DNA of 64,000 nucleotides from Paludisphaera mucosa (GCF_029589435.1 NZ_JARRAG010000002.1:4030001-4094000), one strand, 5' to 3'; positions 26,583 to 34,602 are shown, numbered from the stretch's first letter. Translations and numbers: made by a program. The notes: a model not told the origin generated them from the letters alone.

Positions 26583-27275
26583 TCAGAGCAGGAGCGAGTC
26601 GAGCCTGGAGAGGCCGACGGGCTCGCGGCTGGCGAAGGGCTCCGCGTGCCCGACGCCGACCATGTGGCCCCAGTAGCGGGTGCGGTCGCAGACCGAGTCG
26701 ATCACGCCGGGCCGGCCCGCCGGCTGATTGTCGACGAGCTGCGAGCGGTAGCAGTTCAGCGCGGCGACCTTGGCCTCCAGCTCGTCGGTCACGTCGAGGA
26801 CCAGGCTGGGCCGCTCGGCGATCCGCAGGTGGACGCTGAAGTAGTAGAGGATCCGCGACGGGTGGAAGGGCTGGCCGGGGATGTCGGACTTCGAGAGCTT
26901 GCTCCAGAACCGGGCGTCCTCGACGAGCTTGGTGGCGGCCGTGTGGTCGGGGTGGGCGTCCTCCCAGTAGGGCGAGAAAATCAGGCGGGGCCGGACCCGC
27001 CGGAAGACGGCCGCGAGCGCCCGCCGACTGGCGAGGTCGGCCTGCAGGCTCCGGTTCGGCAGGCCGAGATTCTCGCGCCAGGGGCCGCCCAGGCGTTCGT
27101 TGGCCGCCGCCGTCTCGGCCCTGCGCCGCTCCGGGCTGCCGAGGGGCGTGGGCTCGCCGCTGGTGAGGTCGAGGATCCCGACCTTCCACCCTTGCTTGCC
27201 GAGTCGGACGATCGTCCCGCCCACCCCCAGCTCCGCGTCGTCGGGATGGGGGGATACGACCAAGGCGTCGAGCAT
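26583..27275 (-). CDS. bshB1: PIG-L deacetylase, BshB1-type
   Basis: 230 residues. BshB1 deacetylates N-acetylglucosaminyl-malate in bacillithiol synthesis. The zinc-site motif PHPDDAELG (9-17) and the second motif EDAHPDHTAAT are intact. GLPNRSLQ, HPSRILYYFSVH and the C-terminal RTRYWGHMVGVGHAEPF (including YWGxxVG) fit BshB1 better than other PIG-L enzymes. The start ATG 27275 is clear from the N-terminal LDALVVSP strand, although the ribosome site is weak. The frame extends upstream but is Arg-rich shadow. The pathway assignment is inference; no other bsh gene is in the window. Confidence 0.8.
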   Translation of the reverse strand: MLDALVVSPHPDDAELGVGGTIVRLGKQGWKVGILDLTSGEPTPLGSPERRRAETAAANERLGGPWRENLGLPNRSLQADLASRRALAAVFRRVRPRLIFSPYWEDAHPDHTAATKLVEDARFWSKLSKSDIPGQPFHPSRILYYFSVHLRIAERPSLVLDVTDELEAKVAALNCYRSQLVDNQPAGRPGVIDSVCDRTRYWGHMVGVGHAEPFASREPVGLSRLDSLLL

Positions 27276-27884
27276 GAGACCGGCCCGTCGGGTGTCCACT
27301 TGCGTCCTCGCCGGACCCGGGCGATCCGGGGCCGCGGCGCTCCGTCCAGTCGACCACATTACCCTGCCGATCGCTCCCGCGACAGGGGACCGAACGCCTA
27401 GCGGTCCCCTTGATCGGATGATCCCGGACCCGCCGACGAAGGAGCGCGATCGCCGTCGCCGAGGCTTTCCGGCGGCCTCGCATCCTCCGGCCGACCTCGG
27501 GACGGGCCGACTCGACTTCGATCGGCGCGCCGAAGGCCTGAGATCGCGGCCTCTCGACCGATCGGCCGAGCCCCTCCGCGCCAGGTCGCAGGGCCGAGGG
27601 CCACGAGATTGGACGGGACCTGCGAATGGTCGCGCGGGCCGAAGACGCACGTCGGAATCGACACGCAACCGCGGCGAGGTCGTCGGCCACGAGCAGTATC
27701 GGCGAACGCCCGCGAGGCTGGACGCGACCAGGACCTCGCCCTCATCGCCGAGGGCTCATCGCGACACCTCGGGGGCGTGCGAGGGCCGGCCGGGCGAGAC
27801 CGAAGGCCGGCGCGCGGAGCAGGCGAGCGGGAGGCGTCGTCCCGCTCGCCTGCGTGGGGCCGTCCGAAAGGGAGGGGTGCCGGC
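27276..27884. other. Long intergenic region without a gene
   Basis: 609 bases between the BshB1-type gene and the H1-like gene, both on the minus strand. All open frames here are Arg/Gly/Pro shadows with no ribosome site. The only structure I can support is the stem-loop at 27819-27853. The promoter of the deacetylase gene should lie in the lower half. Confidence 0.5.
27819..27853 (-). terminator. Perfect 14-bp stem-loop after the H1-like gene
   Basis: GCAGGCGAGCGGGA (27819-27832) pairs perfectly with TCCCGCTCGCCTGC (27840-27853) around a seven-base loop, 31 bases beyond the stop of the minus-strand H1-like gene. No U tract, but the long stem fits a terminator or 3' stabiliser. Confidence 0.65.
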
Positions 27885-28310
27885 TCAGGCCGAGTGCGAG
27901 GCCTTCTTGGCGGCGGGCTTGGTCTTGGCGGCGGGCTTCGCCTTCGCGGCCGGGGCGGCCTTGGTTTCGGGGGCGGCCTTCTTGGCGACGGCCTTCTTGG
28001 GGGCGGGCTTGGCCTTGGCCTCGGCCTTCGGGGCGTCGGCCTTCACCGTGGTCTTGACCTTGGCGGCGGCCTTGGGGGCCGCCTTCTTGGCGACGGCCTT
28101 CTTGGGGGCGGCCTTCTTCTCCGCGCCGGGGAGCGCGGCGGCGACGGCCTCGACGGCCTCGGCGCCCTTCTCGCGAGCGGCCTCGGCGGCCTCGACGACC
28201 TTGCCCGGCAGCTTCTTGGCGGCCTTCTTGGCGGCGACGGCGGCTTCGAGGACCGTCTCCTTCACGCTCTCCACGACCGTCTTCGATTTCGTCTTCTTCG
28301 TCGGGCTCAT
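27885..28310 (-). CDS. Histone H1-like Lys/Ala-rich DNA-binding protein
   Basis: 141 residues, start ATG 28310 after AGAGG. The head MSPTKKTKSKTVVESVKETV is followed by an amphipathic helix region and then a long Lys/Ala/Pro-rich tail with repeats such as KKAVAKKAAP (copies near the middle and C terminus). This is the composition of the eukaryotic H1 C-terminal tail and of bacterial H1-like/AlgP-like proteins, which bind and compact DNA. It ends KKASHSA. Probably nucleoid-associated. Bias to Ala/Lys/Pro makes homology searches unreliable, so the role is by composition. Confidence 0.8.
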   Translation of the reverse strand: MSPTKKTKSKTVVESVKETVLEAAVAAKKAAKKLPGKVVEAAEAAREKGAEAVEAVAAALPGAEKKAAPKKAVAKKAAPKAAAKVKTTVKADAPKAEAKAKPAPKKAVAKKAAPETKAAPAAKAKPAAKTKPAAKKASHSA

Positions 28311-28691
28311 GTCGACCTCTCGTACGGGGATTCGGGGCTGGAGCGGCCTGACCCTCGCTGCGCCGGGACGCCCTCCGGGGCTGCGGCCCGCGGTTCGATT
28401 CGAGGGCACTTTCGGATGCCGAACGTGCGGGGCGACCTCGGCCGGCCCGACGCCGGTATCGACGCGCGGACCCGGAAGATCGCTTGGGGAATTCTAGCCC
28501 ATGAATGTAGGCCGTGGGATCGTGTTTTGATGATTCGTTCCCGTTTGGAAGCGTCGCGGCCCCCCGCCCGCGTCAAGGCGTGCGGCGTGCGAAGAGATTG
28601 CCGCGCGGCGCTGGCACGATCCGCCCTCGGAAGCCCATGACCTGATCGGAGGATCGATCCGCGACGCCGCGAAATCGAGGGAGGTGGAGCG
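28311..28691. other. Divergent promoter region
   Basis: 381 bases between the H1-like gene (minus) and a membrane protein gene (plus). Around 28490-28560 the base composition is poorer in GC. No gene or clear promoter consensus seen. Confidence 0.4.
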
Positions 28692-29252
28692 ATGAGCCGC
28701 GAGCTGCGAGAGTCCGAGGAAACCCGTCCCGGCGCGATCGTCGGGCTGGCGATCGGGGGCGTCGCGCTGGGGGCCGCGCTCGGGGCCCTGACGAACGCCG
28801 TCAACGGCCGGCTGAGCCCGGAGTACTTCCGGGCCGTCATGCGCTGGGAGGGCGTCGCCGACGTCGCGCGGGCGAGCCTGGCGCAGGGGATCTTCGAGGG
28901 CCTCCTCTTCGGCCTGGGGCTCTCGCTGGTCTTCACGCTCGTGGTCGGCTTCGTGAGCCGGGCGCGCTGCCCGCTGCGGGCCTCGGGGGCGTACTTGCTC
29001 GCGATCGGCGCGACGGCGCTGACCTGCTGGGCGGCCGGCGGGCTGCTGGCGATCGGCCTGGCGACGCTCAGCCCGGAGTTCTACCGGCACGCCTTCCGGG
29101 GAGTCCCCGAAGCGGCCCCCGCCATGCTCCGCTACGCGTGGGTCGGGGGCTCGATCTGGGGGCTGGAGTTCGGCGGCCTGGCCGCCGTGCTGGTGGCGTC
29201 GGTGCTCTTCCGGGCGCGGTGGCGGCCGCCCGCGAAGGCGGCCGCCGCGTGA
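28692..29252 (+). CDS. Four-helix membrane protein with internal repeat
   Basis: 186 residues, ATG 28692 after GGGAGG. Four hydrophobic segments are visible: GAIVGLAIGGVALGAALGAL, GIFEGLLFGLGLSLVFTLVV, GAYLLAIGATALTCWAAGG and SIWGLEFGGLAAVLVASVLF. The two halves are related: NGRLSPEYFRAVMRW after helix 1 matches LATLSPEFYRHAFRG after helix 3. That suggests a duplicated two-helix unit. Function unknown; only aroF on the opposite strand is close. Confidence 0.75.
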   Translation: MSRELRESEETRPGAIVGLAIGGVALGAALGALTNAVNGRLSPEYFRAVMRWEGVADVARASLAQGIFEGLLFGLGLSLVFTLVVGFVSRARCPLRASGAYLLAIGATALTCWAAGGLLAIGLATLSPEFYRHAFRGVPEAAPAMLRYAWVGGSIWGLEFGGLAAVLVASVLFRARWRPPAKAAAA

Positions 29253-29287
29253 GCCTCGCGCCCGGGCGGGGCCGGCCGGCCTGCGGA

Positions 29288-30301
29288 TCACATGGTCCGG
29301 TCGACGGCCTCGGCGATGCGGCGGCACTGGGCCATGAGCTGGCCGAAGGCGGCGGGGGTGATGGTCTGGGCGCCGTCGCTGGCGGCGCGCTTGGGGTCCT
29401 CATGGACCTCGATGATGAGGCCGTCGGCTCCCGCCGCGACCGACGCCTTCGACATCGACGCGACCAGGCTCGACTTGCCCGTCCCGTGCGAGGGGTCGAC
29501 CACGACGGGGAGGTGCGACTTCTCGTTGAGGTAGGCGACGGTCGCCAGCGGCAGGGTGAAGCGGGTGTGGTCCTCGAACGTCCGGATGCCCCGCTCGCAG
29601 AGGATGACGTCGGGGTTGCCGCGGTCGAGGATGTACTCGGCGGCGAGCAGGAACTCCTCGATCGTCGCGCTCATCCCGCGCTTGAGCAAGGCCGGCTTGC
29701 CCGAGTCGCCGACGGCCTGGAGGAGCTGGTAGTTCTGCATGTTGCGGGCGCCGATCTGGAGGACGTCGGCGTATTCGGCGACCATCGGGACGTGCTCGGG
29801 CGCCATGACCTCGGTGACGATCGCCAGGCCGGTCGCGGCCCGCGCGGCGGCCAGCATCTGCAGGCCCTTCTCCTTGTGCCCCTGGAAGCTGTAGGGGCTG
29901 GTGCGGGGCTTGAAGGCGCCGCCGCGGAGGGCCGTCGCGCCCAGGCCCTTGAGGATGCGGGCGATGGCGACGATCTGCTCCTCGCTCTCGACCGAGCAGG
30001 GCCCGGCGATCACCGCGACCTTGGCACCGCCGACCTCCAGCCCGAGGGCCTTGACGACCGTCCGGTCCTTCTTGACCTCGGCCGAGGCCCGCTTGTAGGG
30101 GGCCATGATCGGCAGGACCTTCTCCACCCCCTCGCCGGTCTCCAGGGCCTCGGCCAGCCCGGGCCGCTCCTGCCCGAGGGCGGCGACGACGGTCTGATGC
30201 TCGCCCCGGATGACCTGGGGGGTCAGCCCCAGCGACGTGATCTGTTGCGCCATGGTCTCGATCTGCGTCCCGCTCGCGTCCGGCTTCATCACCACGATCA
30301 C
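29288..30301 (-). CDS. aroF: 3-deoxy-7-phosphoheptulonate synthase (DAHP synthase)
   Basis: 337 residues. Condenses phosphoenolpyruvate and erythrose-4-phosphate, the first step to aromatic amino acids. It is the type I-beta form with a small N-terminal ferredoxin-like regulatory domain (about 1-70, [20 protein letters not shown]). Catalytic blocks are [67 protein letters not shown] and [13 protein letters not shown] 30301 has GGGAGGG nine bases upstream. In relatives the N-terminal domain binds Tyr or Phe for feedback inhibition. Upstream lies a putative attenuator (see 30434-30611). Confidence 0.95.
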   Translation of the reverse strand: MIVVMKPDASGTQIETMAQQITSLGLTPQVIRGEHQTVVAALGQERPGLAEALETGEGVEKVLPIMAPYKRASAEVKKDRTVVKALGLEVGGAKVAVIAGPCSVESEEQIVAIARILKGLGATALRGGAFKPRTSPYSFQGHKEKGLQMLAAARAATGLAIVTEVMAPEHVPMVAEYADVLQIGARNMQNYQLLQAVGDSGKPALLKRGMSATIEEFLLAAEYILDRGNPDVILCERGIRTFEDHTRFTLPLATVAYLNEKSHLPVVVDPSHGTGKSSLVASMSKASVAAGADGLIIEVHEDPKRAASDGAQTITPAAFGQLMAQCRRIAEAVDRTM

Positions 30302-30433
30302 GGCCGACGCCCTCCCTTGGTTGGTGGGCCGGACTTCCGATCGACCCGGTCTCGACGCACGCCGCCGAGGAGGATCTTGGGAGGTCGCCGACGCCCTGGA
30401 TGATGGGAAATCCGACGAAGTAACCCGAAAACG

Positions 30434-30470
30434 AAAAAAGGCCCCGGTCCTGAAGTCAGGTCCCGGGGCC
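30434..30470 (-). terminator. Intrinsic terminator upstream of aroF
   Basis: On the minus strand, GGCCCCGGGACCTGA pairs with TCAGGACCGGGGCC (one bulge, one mismatch) and is followed by TTTTTT at 30439-30434. It lies about 130 bases before the aroF start on the same strand, so it can only end a transcript that starts further upstream. Confidence 0.88.
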
Positions 30471-30611
30471 TTGGGTATCTGCTTGTATGTGGGTGGGGTC
30501 CTAAGAGCAACCTCCGCACACAGCCCGGCGACCTGTCGCAGCTCTGGTAAACCAGAACCGCCAGCCCTGATAGGAGCCCGCAAAATCGGTCGCGAACAGG
30601 CCGAGCGTCAC
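30434..30611 (-). promoter_or_regulatory. Putative aromatic amino-acid attenuator (leader peptide plus terminator) of aroF
   Basis: Reading toward aroF, a frame ending in TAG at 30503-30501 has Tyr, Trp, Phe, Trp, Phe codons at 30572-30549 ([11 protein letters not shown]). The Trp/Phe codons lie in the 5' arm of hairpin 1:2 (GGCG 30562-30559 with CGCC 30530-30527, inner CTGG/CCAG). The 3' part, CAGGTCGCCGGG at 30535-30524, is also complementary to the terminator 5' arm CCCGGGACCTG (30467-30457): 11 bp with one bulged G. A ribosome stalled on the aromatic codons would free it to form an antiterminator. This is the trp/phe-type logic. The leader start is unclear: GTG 30611 gives 36 residues, with a weak ribosome site. 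Confidence 0.6.
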
Positions 30612-30765
30612 GCGAGGGAACCCCGAAAGCGCCGTCCAACTCTCAAACGAAGGGAACGAAAGGCGAATCCGACCGGGCCCGGAGATGGGTCCCCGAGCCC
30701 GGCCGAACCAAGCCTCGAATAGGCTCGAATATGCGGCTTGCCCGACGGCAAACCCGTCGGCTGCC

Positions 30766-30813
30766 TTAGGCGAGCCGCCCCTGGTTGTCACTACACACGC
30801 GATCACCTCCTTT
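30766..30813 (-). promoter_or_regulatory. Very strong Shine-Dalgarno site with ten-codon ORF in the leader
   Basis: AAAGGAGGTGATC (30813-30801, minus strand) is a perfect 13-base match to the 16S 3' end. GTG at 30798 is spaced seven bases from GGAGG and opens a ten-codon frame (VCSDNQGRLA, first codon read as Met) ending in TAA at 30768-30766. Between it and the attenuator are more stem-loops (CCGACGG/CCGTCGG, GCCT/AGGC). The region has lower GC3 than genes, suggesting structured leader RNA and not a long protein. The 198 bases from 30831 to 31028 show no gene. Confidence 0.45.
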
Positions 30814-31028
30814 ACGTTCTAGCCTCCCCGGGCCCGCGCGAGTCCAGCCTCGTCGCGAGAGCGGGCTCTAGTCCGTCGCGCCACGGTAGCGCGATCCGAG
30901 AGCCGACCGGACGCGTGTCGCCCGATCGACATGATCACTTTATCCCCGTCGACGGGCGGGATCAACAGGGCGCGCCGAAAACATCCCGGACGCCCGCGCC
31001 TGGGTCGCCGCCTCATTCCCGCATCGCT

Positions 31029-31322
31029 TCACAGCCGATCCTTCCAGGCCGAGGCCGAGCGGCGGCCGTGGAGGATGGCGAGGACCTCGATGCGCTCGGC
31101 TCGAACTCGGTAGTAGACGAGGTAGGGGAAGGTCGCCACCCTGGCCCGACGAACGTCCCGATGGACGACGCGATGCAGCTCCGGCGTCGCCTCGATCTGA
31201 CCCGGCGCCTGATGGATCGCCGCGGTGAACCTGGTGCCGAGATCGGCCCGGTCCTGATACCAGTCCGCGGCGGTGAGGAAGTCGAGTTCGGCCTCGGGGG
31301 TCAGGACGACCGGCAGGCTCAC
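31029..31322 (-). CDS. ParE/RelE-type toxin
   Basis: 97 residues with the ParE/RelE fold pattern: VVLTPEAELDFLTAADWYQD, LGTRFTAAIHQAPGQIEATP, ELHRVVHRDVRRARVATFPY, LVYYRVRAERIEVLAILHGRR. The C-terminal YYR...I.VLAI.HGRR block is typical of the superfamily. The target (gyrase or mRNA) cannot be told. The GTG start overlaps the antitoxin stop by four bases, the usual coupled arrangement. Confidence 0.88.
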   Translation of the reverse strand: MSLPVVLTPEAELDFLTAADWYQDRADLGTRFTAAIHQAPGQIEATPELHRVVHRDVRRARVATFPYLVYYRVRAERIEVLAILHGRRSASAWKDRL

Positions 31323-31549
31323 TTCCGGAACCGCTCAAGCGCCCGAGCCTGGACCTCCTCCCAGGGGATGGCGGCGGCAGGCGCCTTGTCCGACGCCTCG
31401 ATCCGCCGATCCAGCAATTCCTTCACGTCCTCGGCCAGCCCTTCCTCCGCGTCGTGGTCGGTCAACCCGTCCCAGACCTCTTCGATGAGGCGTAATTGAT
31501 CCTCGACCGTCCAGTTTCGGATCTCGCTCAATACGGCTTGCAGATCCAT
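31319..31549 (-). CDS. Antitoxin (addiction module component family)
   Basis: 76 residues, ATG 31549 after GGAGA. The pattern is that of the putative addiction-module component family: SEIRNWTVEDQLRLIEEVWD in the first half, LLDRRIEASDKAPAAAIPWE and a basic C terminus (RALERFRK). It is expected to bind and neutralise the downstream toxin; DNA binding and autoregulation are possible but not visible. First gene of the two-gene unit. Confidence 0.88.
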   Translation of the reverse strand: MDLQAVLSEIRNWTVEDQLRLIEEVWDGLTDHDAEEGLAEDVKELLDRRIEASDKAPAAAIPWEEVQARALERFRK

Positions 31550-31664
31550 CTCAGGTCTCCAGACGGGCCTTGGCTCCCAATCACGCTCGTCGGGAGTTGC
31601 GACGACGCGCCCTCCACGAAATCGTAGCCCGGAACGGACCGCCTCAGCAATCGGGGCCCTTTCA

Positions 31665-31852
31665 TCAGGCCAGGTGTTCCAGCGCGTCCCGGCAGGTCTC
31701 GGCCATGCGTTCGAGCCGCGGCTCGTCCGCGCCTCCGGCGATCGCGACGTCCTCGTCGGCCCCGGCGGGCGCCAGAATCCAGGCCACGGCGACGACGTGC
31801 TGGACGTACGGCGCGTCGCTCAGCGGTCCGAGAAAAGCGTGGGGATCGGCAT
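31665..31852 (-). pseudogene. Frameshifted small gene or gene remnant
   Basis: ATG 31852 opens MPIPTLFSDR then stops. In another frame the sequence continues as LSDAPYVQHVVAVAWILAPA, a segment with AIAGGADEPRL and the end RMAETCRDALEHLA, stopping at 31665-31667. That second frame has strong GC3 bias and protein-like composition but no start codon of its own. It is in phase with the glycosidase stop at 31857 and so could also be its former tail. I do not recognise the family. It may be a small decayed gene. Confidence 0.4.
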
Positions 31853-31856
31853 GGAT

Positions 31857-32900
31857 TCAGGCCCCCGGCCTGGCCCACGGCGGCGGCGTCCGCGGCGGCT
31901 CGGCGAGGAATTCCAGGCCCCCGCGCAGGCGGCCGGCGGCGGTGAAGAACGGGTGGAAGCCCTGGCCGTCGAGGCCGTTGCCGTCGTAGCGGTCGCGGCG
32001 GGTGGAGATCGCCTTGCCCTCGCGAAGGGCCCACCCCATCCAGCCGAAACCGGCGGCGGCGAGCATCTCGGTGTTGAACCGGGCGCAGGCGGCGCGGCGC
32101 TGGTCGTCGAGGCAGCCGGGGATGCACTCGTTGACCAGCAGCGGCTTGCGGTGCCGGTCCCTGATCGCGTCGAGGCCCTTGATCATCGCCTCGAGGGCCG
32201 CCGGGGCGTGGGCGTAGGGATGGCCGCAGAGCACGTCGACGAGCGGGGCGTAGGTCTCGATGTTGGTCCCGGCCATGGTGCCGATCGTGATCGGCTGCTT
32301 CGCCCCGCAGCCGCGGACCGCGGCGGCCACGTCCTTCAGCCAGGCGAACTCGCGGCGGTTCACCTCGGTCGCCTGGTCGAACGCCCCGGGCTCGTTGCAA
32401 AGGTCCCAGAGCAGGACCCGGGGGTCGTCGGCCAGGGGCGTCACCAGGGCCCGGACGTAGTCGAGCTGCGGCGTCCAGTTGCGGAGGAGGGTGTCGGCGT
32501 AGGTGCCGCCGTAGTCGAAACGGTCGTCGTGCCAGCGGTTGAAGAGGCAGGGCATCACCTTCATCCCGGCCTCGTCGACGGCCGCGACGGCGTCGAGGAA
32601 GCGGGCCGTCACGGCTTCGGGGTCGGCCATCCAGGCCGTGAACTCGATCCAGAGCCGGATGCAGTTGGCGTGGACCTGGCGGGCGAGGGCGACCTCCTCG
32701 CGGAACCGGTCGCCCCGATACGACCACCAGGCCTCCTCGATGCGCGCCCCCCACGACGGCACCACGCTGAAGCCGCGGAGCCAGCCGTACGAGTCGTAGA
32801 CGTGCAGCGAGGGCCGGCCGGCCGGCTCCTCGGCCGCGCCGCCGAGGCCTGCGAGTGCAACGGCCGCCGACGCCCTGAGGGCCGCGCGACGATGGATCAT
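31857..32900 (-). CDS. GH5-like secreted glycoside hydrolase
   Basis: 347 residues with a Tat-like or Sec signal (IHRRAALRASAAVALAGLGG). TIM-barrel clan A features are present: NCIRLWIEFTAWMADP, LLWDLCNEPG with the acid/base Glu of the NEP motif, and KPLLVNECIPG with the probable nucleophile Glu. Aromatic residues in VVPSWGARIEEAWWSYRGD fit a cellulase/mannanase-like cleft. Substrate unknown. Start ATG 32900; it is divergent from another secreted TIM-barrel gene across 168 bases, so the two may share a promoter region and a carbohydrate role. Confidence 0.8.
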   Translation of the reverse strand: MIHRRAALRASAAVALAGLGGAAEEPAGRPSLHVYDSYGWLRGFSVVPSWGARIEEAWWSYRGDRFREEVALARQVHANCIRLWIEFTAWMADPEAVTARFLDAVAAVDEAGMKVMPCLFNRWHDDRFDYGGTYADTLLRNWTPQLDYVRALVTPLADDPRVLLWDLCNEPGAFDQATEVNRREFAWLKDVAAAVRGCGAKQPITIGTMAGTNIETYAPLVDVLCGHPYAHAPAALEAMIKGLDAIRDRHRKPLLVNECIPGCLDDQRRAACARFNTEMLAAAGFGWMGWALREGKAISTRRDRYDGNGLDGQGFHPFFTAAGRLRGGLEFLAEPPRTPPPWARPGA

Positions 32901-33068
32901 GGCGTCCTCGACTTCGAGTTCGTGAATCGGGGGGACCGACCGACGTTCTACCCCCCGGCCCAGCCCGACGCAACGACTGACCGCGGCTTGCCCTCGGGCG
33001 GGGCGGCGGCCAAGATGGCGTTCGACCCGCCCGCTCGAACCCGTGTCCCACGCCGACGAGACGCCGCC

Positions 33069-34211
33069 ATGACGAGACCCCGAACCCTCCCCGCCGCGAT
33101 GGGGTTGCCGACCGTCCTGATCCTGGCGCTCGCCGCGAGCCGTGCGGGGGCGGAGGAGCCGCCGCCGAGGCTCGCCCCCCGGCCGAACCTCCTCGTGCGC
33201 GGCGTCTACGGCGGCGTCCCGACGGCGATTTTCGAGCGGGGCGAGACCCTCGACGACCACGGGATCAACGCCGTCTGGATCGGCTCGGGAGGGGCGACGG
33301 CCGAGGTCGTCGCCGGGCTGAAAGCGAAAGCCCCCGGCGTCCGGGTCTTCGCCGAGTTCAACACCATGCACGACGCGGAGTACCTGGCCGACCATCCCGA
33401 CGCCGCGCCCGTCGGCCCAGACGGCCTGCGATGTCCCGCGCCCGACGGCTGGCAGGGGGTCTGTCCCACCCACCCGGACCACCGCCGCGAGCGGATGGCC
33501 GCCTTCCGCAAGACGCTCGCCGACGCCCCGCTCGACGGCGTCTGGCTGGACTACCACCACGCCCACGCGAGCTGGGAGCAGGCCGAGCCCAACCTCCCCG
33601 ACACCTGCTTCTGCCGGCGCTGCCTGGCGAGCTTCGGCCGCGACACCGGCGTCGCCCTCGGCGACGGCCCCACGCCCGAGATCGCCCGCCGCCTTCTCGG
33701 CGAGCACCGCGAGGCCTGGGTCGCCTGGCGCTGCGGGGTCTTCACCGACTGGGTCCGCGAGTTCCGGGGGATCGTCGAAGCGACCCGCCCCGGGGCCCTG
33801 CTGGGGACGTTCCACTGCCCCTGGACCGACGCCGAGCGCGAGGGGGCGCTCCGCGAGAAGCTCGCCATCGACCTGAAGGCCCAGGCGGCCTACGTCGACG
33901 TCTTCAGCATCATGCCGTACCACGCCCGCTTCGGGCACGCGGCCGACCCGGGGTGGATCTCGCGCCAGACGGCCTGGCTGGGCCGGTTCCTCGGCGTCCG
34001 CGGCGAGCCCGGGGAACGGGTCAAAATCTGGCCCATCGTCCAGCTCGCCGACTGGGGCGAGGCGGTCCGCCCCGAGGACGTCCGGACGATCCTCGACCAC
34101 GGCACGCGACCGCCGGCCAGCGGCGTCCTGATCTTCCACTGGCAGGGCGTCGGCTCGGACCAGGCCAAGCTACGGGCGATGGGACGGGCCTACCGCGAGC
34201 TCCGACCCTGA
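33069..34211 (+). CDS. Secreted glycoside-hydrolase-like TIM-barrel protein
   Basis: 380 residues with signal peptide (GLPTVLILALAASRAGAEE). The pattern resembles the hypothetical glycosyl-hydrolase (GHL) families: early strand HGINAVWIGSG, VRVFAEFNTMHD, LDGVWLDYHHAHASWEQ, then the Cys cluster TCFCRRCLASFGRD. Later strands are LLGTFHCPWTD, DVFSIMPYHARFGH, IWPIVQLADWGE and GVLIFHWQGVG. Asp in WLDYHH and Glu/Asp further on are candidate catalytic residues; I cannot assign them. No substrate known. Start ATG 33069. Confidence 0.7.
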   Translation: MTRPRTLPAAMGLPTVLILALAASRAGAEEPPPRLAPRPNLLVRGVYGGVPTAIFERGETLDDHGINAVWIGSGGATAEVVAGLKAKAPGVRVFAEFNTMHDAEYLADHPDAAPVGPDGLRCPAPDGWQGVCPTHPDHRRERMAAFRKTLADAPLDGVWLDYHHAHASWEQAEPNLPDTCFCRRCLASFGRDTGVALGDGPTPEIARRLLGEHREAWVAWRCGVFTDWVREFRGIVEATRPGALLGTFHCPWTDAEREGALREKLAIDLKAQAAYVDVFSIMPYHARFGHAADPGWISRQTAWLGRFLGVRGEPGERVKIWPIVQLADWGEAVRPEDVRTILDHGTRPPASGVLIFHWQGVGSDQAKLRAMGRAYRELRP

Positions 34212-34602
34212 CGACGGGGGCCTTCCGCGGGTTGGCTTGGAATCGGCTCCATTCGTCGCGCCACCAAGGAAGCCAATTTGCCGCAAGTCTTTCCCGTAAA
34301 ACGTTTTATCGCGTCATTTTGGGCTCAACCCACGCGCCCCAAGAATTTTTTTTCCGCTCGCCTCCAGGTTTGCATTGCGACTCTCGGCTCCTCTCGTCCA
34401 GGTTCCGGGTTCCACGTCCGCTCGTCGCCGATCGGTCGAAATCCAACCTCCGGAACGCGGAACCGCGGGACGGGCCGAACCTCCCATGGTTACGATACAA
34501 CTGATTCGTCGAACGAGAACGGCTCCCCTCGAAATTCGGCCGTCGGTCCTCACCGAGGTGCGGCTGCGGCGGGGGCGGTTCAGGTCCTGGAGGAAGTTTC
34601 CG
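34212..34602. other. Intergenic region with palindrome and T8 tract
   Basis: 391 bases, much poorer in GC than the flanks. It contains a perfect 12-bp palindrome TAAAACGTTTTA at 34297-34308 and a run of eight T at about 34346-34353 without a preceding hairpin. It precedes the ankyrin gene and probably holds its promoter. No gene seen. Confidence 0.5.

Noticed and set aside
27276-27884. Minus-strand 115-codon open frame as a gene
   Set aside because: Arg/Pro-rich shadow, no ribosome site, no domain.
27885-28310. DNA tandem repeat or CRISPR-like array
   Set aside because: The apparent repeats are codons of a Lys/Ala-rich protein, irregular in length and without spacers.
30501-30806. Treating the whole 101-codon frame in the aroF leader as an ordinary protein
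   Set aside because: Its third-position GC is much lower than in genes, the start lies inside the Shine-Dalgarno-like sequence, and the stretch folds into many stems. Only its aromatic-rich end is kept, as a proposed leader peptide.
30801-30813. 16S rRNA 3' end on the plus strand (GATCACCTCCTTT)
   Set aside because: The flanking plus-strand sequence does not match the end of 16S rRNA; the 13-mer is explained as a Shine-Dalgarno site on the minus strand.
30434-30813. RNase P RNA, tmRNA, SRP RNA or 6S RNA in the structured leader
   Set aside because: None of the conserved core motifs of RNase P or tmRNA and no SRP tetraloop region are present; SRP and 6S are also too short.
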